Assembly (NCBI GenBank): GCA_021826425.1
Contig: JAKAZY010000005.1
Location: 1-34,276 of the forward strand
Length of the DNA: 34,276 nt
DNA from: Pseudomonadota bacterium
GTDB lineage: Bacteria; Pseudomonadota; Alphaproteobacteria; Acetobacterales; Acetobacteraceae
Reading direction: 5' to 3'
Numbering within the stretch: the stretch's first letter is position 1; each line of letters opens with the position of its first letter. The notes beneath the pieces were generated by a model. That model saw only the letters and a program-made list of their open reading frames with translations, was not told where the DNA came from and ran no database searches. Shown here piece after piece: positions 1 through 7,648 of the stretch. Made by a program: the position numbers and the translations under genes.

Positions 1-1293
1 GCCGCCCGGACGATCCAGCAGGGAAATGCTGCCGCCATGGGCGATGATGATATCCCGCGCGATGGCGAGGCCGAGCCCGGTGCCGCCGGGATCGTCGCTT
101 TCGAAAGGCTTCAGCAGTGTTTCGCGTTTTTGCTCGGGTATGCCGGGGCCGTTATCGTCGATGAGGATCCGCGCGCTCGCCCCAACGCGGGCTGCACTGA
201 CCCAGATCTGGGTGGCGTGGCGGCGGGCGTTGTCGATGAGGTTGGTGAAGGCCCGTCGCATCGCTTCTGGCCGCAATGTCAGCGTCAATGCCTCGGGCGT
301 GAAAAGGCTGATGGCCGCACCCGTGCGTTTCGCGGTGGTGCAGATATCCTCAAGCAGCACCGACAGGTCTGTGGGCACCGCCTGCTCGCTACCCTCGCCC
401 CTGGCGAAATTGAGATAGATGCCGATGAGATGCTCCATCTCCACGATGTCGCTTTCCATGTCCTGCATGTCATCCGCGGCGATGCCGGGCTGCATGGCCA
501 AGGCCAGCCGCAGGCGGGTGAGGGGCGTGCGCAAATCGTGGCTCACCCCGGCCAGCATGGTGGTGCGTTGGGTAAGGAACCGGCGCAGCCGCTCCTGCAT
601 GCGGTTGAAGGCGGTGGCGGCGCGGCGTACCTCGGCCGCCCCTTCCGGGCGGATGAGGCCGGTATCGCGCCCCATACCCAGCGCCTCCGCCGCTTCAGCA
701 AGCCGCCTGATACCCCGCACCTGGGTGCGCAGGAACAAGGCCGCGAGGACGACCAGCAGCAAGGCCGAGCCAATAAGCCAGATCAGGAACAGGTAGAACG
801 TGCCAATGAACAGCCGCTTGCGCGGCACGTTGATGCTCATCACGCCGTCGGCCATCTGAATATTCACCCGCAGGATGCCAGGGTGCGAATGCCAGCTGAC
901 ATTGAAGGGCCGGTGTACATCCTGCGCTAGGGCGCGGGCGAGGTCGTTATCCACCGGGCCTGGCGCATCTGGCGGCGGCAGATGGCGCAAGACCTGGTTG
1001 TGCATGAAAACCGACTGGAAAGTGAAATGCAGGTCACCTTCCTGCATCACTAGCGCGCGATGGGCGGGATCGCGTTCGATCTGGTCGATCATGAAGCCGA
1101 TCTCACCGGCCACGCCGCCGGCGAGGCGGCGGGAGAGTTCATCGAGATGGGTGCCGTAGAAAATCTCCAGCGCCACGCCCTGCAGCACCACCATCGGGAT
1201 GAGTACGATCAGCAGCGAACGCCCGAACAGCCCGCGCGGCAGCAGCTTGCGCAAAAGCCGCTCCGCTTGCAGAGGGCCGAGACGGATTTTCAT
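1..1293 (-). CDS. EnvZ-like sensor histidine kinase (3' end cut off by window)
   Basis: Membrane sensor kinase that would autophosphorylate and pass phosphate to the response regulator encoded just upstream. Reading the minus strand from the ATG at 1293 gives 431 uninterrupted codons running off the window edge. Seen: a first membrane segment around residues 20-40, a periplasmic sensor region, a second membrane segment around 160-188, a HAMP-like linker, the H-box GVSHDLRTPLTRL with phosphoacceptor His near residue 252, an N-box NLIDNARRHA, a G1 box DNGPGIP and a G2 box GTGLGLAIA. The window cuts the ATPase domain shortly after the G2 box. The start codon overlaps the regulator's stop (ATGA), so the two are translationally coupled. 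The H-box sequence is of the EnvZ/OmpR class. The signal sensed cannot be read from the sequence. Confidence 0.95.
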   Translation of the reverse strand, partial: MKIRLGPLQAERLLRKLLPRGLFGRSLLIVLIPMVVLQGVALEIFYGTHLDELSRRLAGGVAGEIGFMIDQIERDPAHRALVMQEGDLHFTFQSVFMHNQVLRHLPPPDAPGPVDNDLARALAQDVHRPFNVSWHSHPGILRVNIQMADGVMSINVPRKRLFIGTFYLFLIWLIGSALLLVVLAALFLRTQVRGIRRLAEAAEALGMGRDTGLIRPEGAAEVRRAATAFNRMQERLRRFLTQRTTMLAGVSHDLRTPLTRLRLALAMQPGIAADDMQDMESDIVEMEHLIGIYLNFARGEGSEQAVPTDLSVLLEDICTTAKRTGAAISLFTPEALTLTLRPEAMRRAFTNLIDNARRHATQIWVSAARVGASARILIDDNGPGIPEQKRETLLKPFESDDPGGTGLGLAIARDIIIAHGGSISLLDRPGG

Positions 1294-2000
1294 GCCCCCG
1301 GCTTCAGCACATAGCCCTTGCCGCGCACGGTTTGCAGAAAGCGCGGCTCGCGCGGGTCTGGCTCAATTTTGCGGCGCAGGCGCGTTACCTGCACGTCGAT
1401 GGCGCGCTCGTTCACGTCGTCCAGCCCCAAAGCGGCGGCCAGCGCCTCGCGGGAGAAAATTTCATGCGGCCGGGCGGCTAGCGTGGTGAGCAAGGAAAGC
1501 TCCGCTCCGGTGAGGCGTGTGCGGGCGTTGGAGCTGATCAGCTCGCCGCGCTCGGCATCGAAGCTGGCTGCGCCCAGCGGCAGCGGGCCGGCTGACGCGG
1601 CCGGGGGTTGGGCGCGGCGCAGCATGGCGCGCAGCCGGGCTACCAGCACGCGCGGGTCGAACGGTTTGCCGAGATAATCATCCGCCCCGGCCTGGAACCC
1701 GGCCAGAATATCCTCTGGTGTATCCCGCGCGGTAAGTAGCAGGATGGGCATGAGCGGTGCCCGCTCCGCCCGCAGGCTGTTGGTAAGATCAAGCCCGGTT
1801 TCGCCGGGCATCATCACATCCAGCACCATCAGGTCGAATTCCATGGCGCGCAGCCTCTCGCGCGCTTCCGCGGCGCAGGCGGCGCAAGTGACGCGAAAGC
1901 CGTTCTCAGCGAGGTAGCGCCCGGCAAGTGCTGCCAGCCGGGCATCGTCATCGACCAGCAGGACATGCGGTGCATCCTCGGTCAAGGCGACCTGGGTCAT
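1290..2000 (-). CDS. OmpR/PhoB-family response regulator
   Basis: Two-component DNA-binding regulator of 236 residues. The N-terminal receiver has the acidic pocket LLVDDD, phosphoacceptor Asp61 in VLDVMMPGE, Thr90 and Lys112 (GKPFDP). The C-terminal winged-helix effector ends TVRGKGYVLKPGA, typical of OmpR/PhoB proteins. A longer reading from 2060 would overlap the MarR gene, so I take the ATG at 2000 (protein starting MTQVALTEDA), 10 bp after the MarR stop; no strong ribosome-binding site is visible. The 3' end overlaps the histidine kinase start by 4 bp. Order MarR - response regulator - kinase next to an aminotransferase recalls PetP/PetR of Rhodobacter capsulatus, but orthology is inferred and no symbol is given. 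Confidence 0.95.
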   Translation of the reverse strand: MTQVALTEDAPHVLLVDDDARLAALAGRYLAENGFRVTCAACAAEARERLRAMEFDLMVLDVMMPGETGLDLTNSLRAERAPLMPILLLTARDTPEDILAGFQAGADDYLGKPFDPRVLVARLRAMLRRAQPPAASAGPLPLGAASFDAERGELISSNARTRLTGAELSLLTTLAARPHEIFSREALAAALGLDDVNERAIDVQVTRLRRKIEPDPREPRFLQTVRGKGYVLKPGA

Positions 2001-2010
2001 CGGCGGAAAA

Positions 2011-2586
2011 TCAGGCGCTGCGCGGCGGCTTTGGCAGGCGCGGCGGCTCCGAGGTTTCAAGATAGGCGCGCCCGCCAGGGCCGATTAGCCCGCGCATGAC
2101 GCGCTTGAAGCCCTCAACGGCGGGGCCGCCGGCTTCGCGATACGCCGTCAGCAGCCGCTCGCGCTGGGTTTCGAATAGCCGCCGCTCCAGCATGGCGCCC
2201 TTCTCGGTTAGGGTGAGCAGGCGCTGGCGGCGGTCTTTCGGCCCTGGCACCTGGGTGACGTAGCCATCGCGGATCAGTGGACCAAGCACACGGGTGAGGC
2301 TTTGCTTGGTGATGCCGAGGATGGACAGCAGCTCCCCCACGTTGAGGTTGGGCCTGCGGGCGATCCAGTGCAGGCAGCGATGATGCGCGCGGCCGAATTT
2401 CATCTCGGCGAGAATGGAGTCAGCCGGGCTGTTCAGGTCCCGCAGTGCAAAGAACAGCATATCCTGCGCGGCGCGCAGCTCATCCTCGCGCAGAAATAGC
2501 AGGCTGGCACCGGGTGCTGCGTGCATGGCGCTGGGCAGGGTTTCGCGTTTGCTGGCCTGGTAGGGTTGAGTCGGGGTGTTAGGCAT
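2011..2586 (-). CDS. MarR-family transcriptional regulator
   Basis: Winged-helix regulator of 191 residues, first gene of the minus-strand regulator operon. The central part shows the MarR fold: LLSILGITKQSLTRVLGPL is the recognition-helix region, followed by the wing GPKDRRQRLLTLTEKG. The ATG at 2586 is chosen because it lies after the divergent ilvE promoter region; the same frame stays open far upstream, antisense to ilvE, but that extension has no MarR similarity. The gene is divergent from ilvE across a 108-bp gap, which fits autoregulation and possibly joint control of ilvE. The ligand is unknown. PetP of Rhodobacter is a MarR protein paired with a response regulator in the same way. 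Confidence 0.92.
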   Translation of the reverse strand: MPNTPTQPYQASKRETLPSAMHAAPGASLLFLREDELRAAQDMLFFALRDLNSPADSILAEMKFGRAHHRCLHWIARRPNLNVGELLSILGITKQSLTRVLGPLIRDGYVTQVPGPKDRRQRLLTLTEKGAMLERRLFETQRERLLTAYREAGGPAVEGFKRVMRGLIGPGGRAYLETSEPPRLPKPPRSA

Positions 2587-2694
2587 GGCAATTTCAATAA
2601 TTAAGGGTTGGCCGCAATGAAGTTTTAGAAACGGCTGACTTTTACGCAAGTTCTGACCGTCTAAAAAGACTACCTCAAACGGAGAATTTTGACC
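2587..2694. promoter_or_regulatory. Divergent promoter region, MarR operon / ilvE
   Basis: This 108-bp gap is AT-richer than its surroundings and must hold both promoters. An imperfect inverted repeat is visible: TTTTAGAAACGG at 2623-2634 against CCGTCTAAAA at 2657-2666. It is a candidate operator for the MarR protein or the response regulator. No confident -35/-10 pair was assigned. Confidence 0.45.
2681..2684 (+). promoter_or_regulatory. Ribosome binding site of ilvE
   Basis: GGAG lies 10 bases before the ATG at 2695 and only 4 before the in-frame TTG at 2689, so it favours the ATG. Confidence 0.6.
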
Positions 2695-3597
2695 ATGGCG
2701 CTCGTGCCCTTCGACGATCGTGACGGCTTCATCTGGTGGGATGGCAAGCTGATCCCCTGGCGTGAGGCAAAGCTGCACGTGCTCAGCCATGGCCTGCATT
2801 ATGCCTCGGCCGTGTTCGAGGGGGAGCGTGCCTATGCTGGTAACATCTTCAAGCTGCGCCAGCATACCGAACGCCTGATCGCCTCCGGGCGCCTGCTGGG
2901 CTTTGAAATCCCCTTCTCCGCCGCACAGATCGACGCGGCTTGCATCGAGACCATGGCCGCGAACAACCTCACGGACGCCTATGTCCGCCCGCTGGCTTGG
3001 CGCGGGTCCGAGCAGCTTGGCGTCTCTGCCCAGCAGACTAAAATCCATCTGATGATTGCCTGCTGGACCTGGCCGGATTATTTCGGTCAGGACCGCATGA
3101 AGGGCATCCGCCTCAATATCTCCGACTGGCGCCGCCCGCACCCGCTCTCCGCCCCCACCGCATCCAAGGCGGCCGGACTGTACATGATAGGCACGCTCTC
3201 CAAGCACAAGGCCGAGGCCGAGGGCTACGAGGAATCGCTGATGTACACCTGGGACGGTTATGTGGCCGAGGGCACCAGCGCCAATATCTTCTTCGTGCAA
3301 GACAACAAGCTGCACACTCCGGCAACCGATTGCTTCCTGAACGGCATCACCCGCCAGACAGTGATCGCCCTTGCCAAGGCGCGGGGGATTGAGGTGATCG
3401 AACGAAATATCAGGCCGGAGGAGCTTGGCTCGTTCAGCGAATGCTTCCTCACCGGCACCGCCGCCGAGGTAACGCCGGTGCGCCAGATTGGCGCCGCCCT
3501 GCATTATACCCCCGGCACGCTCACCGAGACCCTGCTGAACGACTATACGGCGCTGGTGCGCATGTCCCCGGAAGAGGTTGAAAAACGCGCGGCCTGA
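2695..3597 (+). CDS. ilvE: Branched-chain amino acid aminotransferase
   Basis: PLP-dependent class IV aminotransferase that interconverts leucine, isoleucine and valine with their 2-oxo acids, using glutamate/2-oxoglutarate. The 300-residue protein matches IlvE length. Seen: HGLHYASAVFEGERAY near the N-terminus, the Schiff-base lysine at about residue 158 in TASKAAGLYMIG, and the downstream segment YVAEGTSANIFF that contributes to the cofactor site. Start at the ATG at 2695 on the basis of the GGAG spacing. It is divergent from the MarR-led regulator operon, so it may be one of the targets. A perfect stem-loop follows at 3615-3645. The class IV fold also includes D-amino acid aminotransferase and ADC lyase, but size and motifs favour IlvE. 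Confidence 0.96.
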   Translation: MALVPFDDRDGFIWWDGKLIPWREAKLHVLSHGLHYASAVFEGERAYAGNIFKLRQHTERLIASGRLLGFEIPFSAAQIDAACIETMAANNLTDAYVRPLAWRGSEQLGVSAQQTKIHLMIACWTWPDYFGQDRMKGIRLNISDWRRPHPLSAPTASKAAGLYMIGTLSKHKAEAEGYEESLMYTWDGYVAEGTSANIFFVQDNKLHTPATDCFLNGITRQTVIALAKARGIEVIERNIRPEELGSFSECFLTGTAAEVTPVRQIGAALHYTPGTLTETLLNDYTALVRMSPEEVEKRAA

Positions 3598-3614
3598 ACC
3601 GAAAGGTACCTCTG

Positions 3615-3645
3615 CCCTTGCGATATAAGCACGATATCGCAAGGG
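3615..3645 (+). terminator. Stem-loop after ilvE
   Basis: Perfect 12-bp inverted repeat (CCCTTGCGATAT, 3615-3626; ATATCGCAAGGG, 3634-3645) with a 7-nt loop, beginning 18 bp after the ilvE stop. There is no T-run after it, so it could be a weak terminator or an mRNA 3'-stabilising hairpin. Confidence 0.6.
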
Positions 3646-3663
3646 GTTAACAAAACGCCATGG

Positions 3664-3685
3664 GCTGGAAAGCTGTTTTTCCAGC
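3664..3685 (+). terminator. Second hairpin before the acyltransferase
   Basis: Perfect 8-bp stem GCTGGAAA (3664-3671) / TTTCCAGC (3678-3685) with a 6-nt loop. It lies between ilvE and the preferred acyltransferase start. It may finish ilvE transcription or shape the acyltransferase leader. If the upstream ATG at 3660 is used, the hairpin is inside that coding region. Confidence 0.45.
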
Positions 3686-3707
3686 TCATGTCTGCCACCT
3701 ATGCCCC

Positions 3708-4907
3708 ATGGCAGAGAGCGGACGAAAACTGGTCCCTTTGGAGGGGCTGCGCGGTATCGCCGCCGCAATTGTGGTTCTCTATCATCTGGCGCTGGCCTTC
3801 ACGCCCAAGGGTGTAGGGGTGGTGCCACATGGTTATGGCGCGCTGGGCACATTCACGCAGTTTGCCCTGGGCATGCTGAACGGCGGCGCGGCGGTGGCGG
3901 TGTTTTTTGTGCTGTCCGGCTTTATTCTCAGCCTGCCGTTCGGGCGAGACAGGCGCATCTCCCGCGTTGTTGTGGCACTTCTGAAGCGCTGGCCTCGCCT
4001 GGCCTGCCTCACCGTCATCGCCTGCCTGTTCGCCTTCGCGCTCATTAGCTGGTCCGGCCATGAATATAAGCAAGCCGCGCATGTCATCGGTGCGGGGTGG
4101 CTGGCAAGCCACGGAAACTCGCCAATCCGGCCCGAACATCTCACCTGGGAGGGCGCGTTGCGCGAAGGGTTGGTAAGAGTCTTCACCCAGGGCGAGGTGA
4201 AATTCGACTCGCCTTTATGGACCATGCGGATCGAGTTGTTCGGCTCCTTCGCCATTTTTTTCGCCGCCCCGGTTCTGTTCGCCATCGGCAGTTGGGTTAT
4301 AAGGCTGGGGCTGGTGGCGCTGGCAATTTATGTGGCTGGCACCGGCTACCCCTTCACCTTCTTCGCGGATTTTCTGGTGGGCACGGTGCTGGCCATGCTG
4401 TTCGCTGAGGGAAGGCTGCCGGAGCTGAGCAACAAGGCGGCTGTGGCGCTTGGCGGGATGGGGCTTTATCTGTTCAGCTTTACTTATGAACAGAAGCTGC
4501 TCATTCACGCCCCGCTGAAGCTGCTGCTTTCCGCCACATACAGCCATTACGTGTGGGATGCCGGGGCCGCACTCATCATCATCGTATTGCTGGGCAACCA
4601 GGCCATTCGGCGGGTGTTTTCCGGCGGTTGGGCGGTGTGGTTGGGGCTGCTTTCCTTCCCCATTTACCTGCTGCACGGGCCGATATTGCTTTCAGCGGGC
4701 TCGGTGGCGTTCATGGATGGCGTGGGCACGCTGGGTGTAGCGGGTGCGGCGGTGCTGGCGGCTTCCTGCTCCATTCTGCTTACTTTGGTTTGTGCCTTGC
4801 CGCTGGCCTGGGTGGATAAACTCTGGACCCGGCTGCTCTCCCGCGTGATGCGGCCCCCAGGAAGAGCAGGAGCCAAGCCAATAAAAAACGCCCAGGCAGG
4901 AGCCTGA
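3708..4907 (+). CDS. Acyltransferase family 3 membrane protein
   Basis: Multi-pass inner-membrane protein of 399 residues of the acyltransferase-3 (OafA/NodX-like) family, which O-acylates sugars of polysaccharides, lipopolysaccharide or other envelope molecules. The N-terminus LVPLEGLRGIAAAIVVLYH is the family hallmark, with the conserved Arg and His. A further typical motif is FFVLSGFILSLPF, and about ten hydrophobic segments follow. I place the start at the ATG at 3708, which puts the motif near residue 10; an in-frame ATG at 3660 would add 16 residues and overlap a hairpin. The 3' end overlaps a terminator hairpin shared with the convergent Hint gene. The acyl donor and acceptor cannot be read from the sequence. 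Confidence 0.92.
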   Translation: MAESGRKLVPLEGLRGIAAAIVVLYHLALAFTPKGVGVVPHGYGALGTFTQFALGMLNGGAAVAVFFVLSGFILSLPFGRDRRISRVVVALLKRWPRLACLTVIACLFAFALISWSGHEYKQAAHVIGAGWLASHGNSPIRPEHLTWEGALREGLVRVFTQGEVKFDSPLWTMRIELFGSFAIFFAAPVLFAIGSWVIRLGLVALAIYVAGTGYPFTFFADFLVGTVLAMLFAEGRLPELSNKAAVALGGMGLYLFSFTYEQKLLIHAPLKLLLSATYSHYVWDAGAALIIIVLLGNQAIRRVFSGGWAVWLGLLSFPIYLLHGPILLSAGSVAFMDGVGTLGVAGAAVLAASCSILLTLVCALPLAWVDKLWTRLLSRVMRPPGRAGAKPIKNAQAGA

Positions 4908-4913
4908 GCGTTT
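4886..4913 (-). terminator. Terminator of the Hint gene, overlapping the acyltransferase stop
   Basis: Twelve-position stem with one mismatch (arms 4886-4897 and 4902-4913, loop AGGA). On the minus strand it is followed by a T-run (complement of the A-run at 4883-4888), so it is a good intrinsic terminator for the Hint gene. On the plus strand it has only TTT after it and contains the acyltransferase stop codon at 4905-4907. Confidence 0.75.
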
Positions 4914-4939
4914 CGAAAGCGGCTTTTGGCAGGTCGGGT

Positions 4940-5956
4940 TCAGGCCGCTTGCAGCCTGGCATAAGGTGCTGCAAGGGCGGCGAGCTTGGCGCGGAGCGAA
5001 GCCGGAATCTGCCGCTCGGCCTTGGCGCGGGGATAGGCCATTTCCGGGATCGGCTCTGCATCACCCGCGATGGCTTGATATTCAGCCCAGTTGTCGAAAG
5101 CCATCCGGTCGACATTGTCGACGAAGGTTTCGCTCGGTGCACCCTCGGCCAGGATCAGCGAATGATCCGCAGTTTCGATGTGATAATAGGTGAATTGGCC
5201 GGGCATGTTGCCTTCGCGCACAATGCTGCTGCCGTTCACCATCGCCCCGGCCTGCACCAGAATCCCATCCAGGAACATCGCGTGGTCCGGGGAGACCAGC
5301 AGATCTTGCATGGGCAGGCCTTTGCCCAGCGCCCCGGCCTTGATACGCACCGGCAGGGCGCGTGCGGGGTCTGCAAACTTCATGTTCACAACGCGCCGGC
5401 CCATCCAGCGCACGGATTTAACCTCGCCAGAGGGGGTCAGCACCGTATCACCCGCTTCAAGCTCTTCCACCAGGCGTTGCCCGCCGGGGGTGGCAATGCT
5501 CGTGCCGGCGCAGAAGCAGGGCGCGTCTGTGCTGAGGAGCGACAGAGTGGTCGTGGGGTTGGTTCTGCCGCTCACGGTAAGCAGCTTAAACGTGCCGTTC
5601 TGCTCGAAGAGATTATATATCGTGTTTCCAACCTTAAACAGCAGGCCCGCGTCGTCGAGCCCGTTTTGGCTGCCGCTATAGCCAGCATAATTCACGCCGG
5701 AGCCAGCAACGGGGAAAATCGCGTTGTCATAAAGCGCTACGTTATTGGAGATGCTAACCGCACCCGAAGAGCCGGTTTCACCGGTGATGGTCTTGCCGGC
5801 GATGCTGCCGGAGATGCCGGTTACGGCATAACCCTGCCCCGTCACCGTTATGCTGGGGACGTTTGAGGGAATCGTTTGCAAGGTTGTGCTGACCGTGACG
5901 TTGATCGTGTCGGTTTGGGTGCCTTGCTTGAAGGTGTAAGTATAGGTTTGTGACAT
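4940..5956 (-). CDS. Hint_2-domain protein (free-standing hedgehog/intein fold)
   Basis: Protein of 338 residues. Residues 1-145 are Thr/Ser/Gly/Asn-rich and beta-like (for example VTGISGSIAGKTITGETG), with no obvious signal peptide. A Hint domain follows at about 147-285, starting at PCFCAGTSIATPGG with Cys147 and Cys149, and including VEELEAGDTVLTPSG, LVSPDHAMFLDG (His225) and ETADHSLILAEG (His265). A 50-residue alpha-helical tail rich in Ala and Arg ends the protein. Hint_2 proteins with such arrangements are common in Acetobacteraceae and Rhodobacteraceae; their function is poorly known. No C-terminal extein or Asn-Cys/Ser splice junction is evident, so it is not a splicing intein. Two ATGs are available; the one at 5956 has the better spacing. 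Confidence 0.88.
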   Translation of the reverse strand: MSQTYTYTFKQGTQTDTINVTVSTTLQTIPSNVPSITVTGQGYAVTGISGSIAGKTITGETGSSGAVSISNNVALYDNAIFPVAGSGVNYAGYSGSQNGLDDAGLLFKVGNTIYNLFEQNGTFKLLTVSGRTNPTTTLSLLSTDAPCFCAGTSIATPGGQRLVEELEAGDTVLTPSGEVKSVRWMGRRVVNMKFADPARALPVRIKAGALGKGLPMQDLLVSPDHAMFLDGILVQAGAMVNGSSIVREGNMPGQFTYYHIETADHSLILAEGAPSETFVDNVDRMAFDNWAEYQAIAGDAEPIPEMAYPRAKAERQIPASLRAKLAALAAPYARLQAA

Positions 5957-5962
5957 CATCAA

Positions 5963-5966
5963 CTCC
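5963..5966 (-). promoter_or_regulatory. Ribosome binding site of the Hint gene
   Basis: GGAG on the minus strand. It is 6 bases from the ATG at 5956 but only 3 from the ATG at 5959, so 5956 is favoured; the TTG at 5962 is immediately adjacent and excluded. Confidence 0.55.
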
Positions 5967-6206
5967 GGGACAACTTAACGGATGATTAAAGCTTCGCTGT
6001 ATCGGCGTTCTCTATACGGCAACGCCAAGGTATTGCCAGAAGTTAACGATCAATAAAATGTGTTCGGTTAAAAAAAGACACGAATAAATGTATTAAAATA
6101 AAAAATTTAGATGTTTTTTAGTGTTTTTTCTGAAAATTACAGCGCATCTAAAGTTTGACCAATTCTGTAGCGATTCGGTCTGATGTCATCGCATTCTTAA
6201 GGTGTT
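5967..6206. promoter_or_regulatory. AT-rich intergenic region upstream of the Hint gene
   Basis: Part of the only gap over 300 bases (5957-6270). It is sharply AT-rich against GC-rich neighbours, with A- and T-tracts at 6070-6130, and should hold the Hint promoter. A perfect 8-bp inverted repeat TTTAGATG (6106-6113) / CATCTAAA (6145-6152) is visible. No open reading frame of note was seen. AT-rich promoters of this kind are typical targets of silencing proteins (MucR/H-NS-like), but that is inference. Confidence 0.5.
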
Positions 6207-6275
6207 GATCAGGGGCTGATCCGCGTTTCAAGTTGGATCGGCTTGCGATTCAACTTGAAGTGGTCAGGCTCTAGG
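6207..6275. repeat. Palindromic dispersed element, copy A (paired)
   Basis: Contains the 30-bp core at 6246-6275, 22/30 identical to copy B (28410-28439). A partial inverted copy faces it, giving a perfect 9-bp stem TTCAAGTTG (6227-6235) / CAACTTGAA (6251-6259). A second hairpin, GATCAG-GGG-CTGATC, lies at 6207-6221. The element's terminal CTAGAG (minus strand) supplies the TAG stop of the GT39 gene at 6271-6273. It probably also acts as that gene's terminator. Confidence 0.75.
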
Positions 6276-7647
6276 GCCGAGGAAATACCCTGGCCGGTGT
6301 TTGGGCGGTGATCTGGCAAACACGATAGCTCATCACCGGTTCATCGCGACGCGTGCGGGTAATAACGCCCACCTCATCCGGGCAGGAAGCATCCCCGCGG
6401 CGGGTGATCAGCAGGCCGGTTTCGCCCTGCATTGCCGCCGCCGGCCAGTTAAAATATTTCCAGCGCGGGCCAAAGCCCAGAACCGGCACGTTTTTTGGCG
6501 CATAGAATGCCAGTTCAGCTTCGGTGGCGTAGTCATCCGAGGTGATAAAGGCCGGGTGACTGGCGGCGGCCTGCGCGGCAAAATCTTTCCAGCCCGCCAT
6601 TTGCAGGGCGGAAGTGTCGCGCCTGGCTGGAATGGGCGCAAAGCCGGTGAGGGCCTGTGCATATACCAGCGCGGTGACGCCAAAGCCCAGCGCCAAAGCT
6701 GGGTGGCGCCAGCGGGGTGGTCCGGCGGCGGCGGCCAGGCAGGCGGCGGGGTAGAGAATGGCCACCCAGTTGCCCTGCACCCGGCCGTTCAGCACGAACT
6801 CCACAAAAACCAGCGCGGGCAATAAAGTTAACCACAGCAGCAGACGCGCGCCGGGGTTGGCATCGCCCCGCAAATGCCACAAACCGCGCACCGCCAGGGC
6901 CGCGATGAGCGGGGTGAACAGCAAAGCCTGCCCGCCCACCAGTTCACCAAAAAATTGCATGGCCCGGGCGGGGTTGAATCCGTCCTCCCGGCCGCCTTGC
7001 TTCAAATAGCTGGCCCAACCATGGCCAGCATTCCAGGCGATATCCGGCGCAAAAACCAGCAACGCCAGGGCAATGCCCGCCCAGGGCCAGGGAGTGCGCA
7101 ACTGGGCGCGGATGGCGGGCGTGAACAGCGCCCACAGCCCCACCCCAGCCAGGAACAAGGCGGCGGTGTATTTGGAAAACAGCATCAACCCGGCGATGCC
7201 CCCTGCCGCCAGCCACCAGCGTGGATTGCGGGACTCCACCAGCCGGGCCAGCGCCCACACGCCCAGGGTCCAGAAAAACAGCAGCGGGGTGTCGGGTGTC
7301 ATCACCACGCAGCCCGCGCCCAGCATCAGCGTGGCGTTTAGGAAAGCGGCGGCGGCCAGGCCAATCCGCCTGCCGGGCAGCAGCCGGTTGCCAGCATTAT
7401 ACAGCGCCAGCGAGCCCAGCGCCGCCGCCAGTGGACCCAGCAGCCGAATGCCCAGCGGCGTGTCTCCGCATAAGGCGATACCCGCCTTAATCCACAGCGC
7501 CACCATTGGCGGATGGTCCAGATACCCGGCTTGGAGATGCTTCGCCCAGGTGAAGTAATAGGCTTCATCTGGCGTCAGCGGCAGGGCGGCGGCCAAAGCA
7601 AGGCGCAGCGCGGTAAGTGCTACCAGCGCCGCGAGGGCTCCCTTCAT
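6271..7647 (-). CDS. GT39/ArnT-type polyprenyl-phosphate glycosyltransferase
   Basis: Integral membrane glycosyltransferase of 458 residues, in the PMT_2/ArnT superfamily that moves a sugar from a polyprenyl-phosphate carrier to lipid A, glycan or protein on the periplasmic face. The N-terminal loop after the first helix has the catalytic acidic pair Asp27-Glu28 in TPDEAYYFTWAKHL, followed by YLDHPPM, a classic signature. Eight to ten hydrophobic segments follow. The tail contains a soluble segment with ITSDDYATEAELAFY. The ATG at 7647 follows the GT2-GtrA stop by one base, so the two genes form one translational unit and probably one pathway: carrier charging, flipping and transfer. The acceptor and sugar are not determinable. 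The stop codon lies within a dispersed repeat. Confidence 0.92.
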   Translation of the reverse strand: MKGALAALVALTALRLALAAALPLTPDEAYYFTWAKHLQAGYLDHPPMVALWIKAGIALCGDTPLGIRLLGPLAAALGSLALYNAGNRLLPGRRIGLAAAAFLNATLMLGAGCVVMTPDTPLLFFWTLGVWALARLVESRNPRWWLAAGGIAGLMLFSKYTAALFLAGVGLWALFTPAIRAQLRTPWPWAGIALALLVFAPDIAWNAGHGWASYLKQGGREDGFNPARAMQFFGELVGGQALLFTPLIAALAVRGLWHLRGDANPGARLLLWLTLLPALVFVEFVLNGRVQGNWVAILYPAACLAAAAGPPRWRHPALALGFGVTALVYAQALTGFAPIPARRDTSALQMAGWKDFAAQAAASHPAFITSDDYATEAELAFYAPKNVPVLGFGPRWKYFNWPAAAMQGETGLLITRRGDASCPDEVGVITRTRRDEPVMSYRVCQITAQTPARVFPRP

Positions 7648-7648
7648 G

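Noticed and set aside
37-930. Plus-strand open frame of 297 codons
   Set aside because: It is antisense to a histidine kinase with all catalytic boxes; the translation has no recognisable domain.
2011-3768. Very long minus-strand open frame (585 codons) covering ilvE in antisense
   Set aside because: Only its last 191 codons are MarR-like. The rest is antisense to a clear aminotransferase and reflects GC-rich codon bias.
4940-5956. Hint domain as an intein interrupting a host gene
   Set aside because: No conserved host protein sequence flanks it and no C-terminal Asn plus Cys/Ser/Thr junction is evident.
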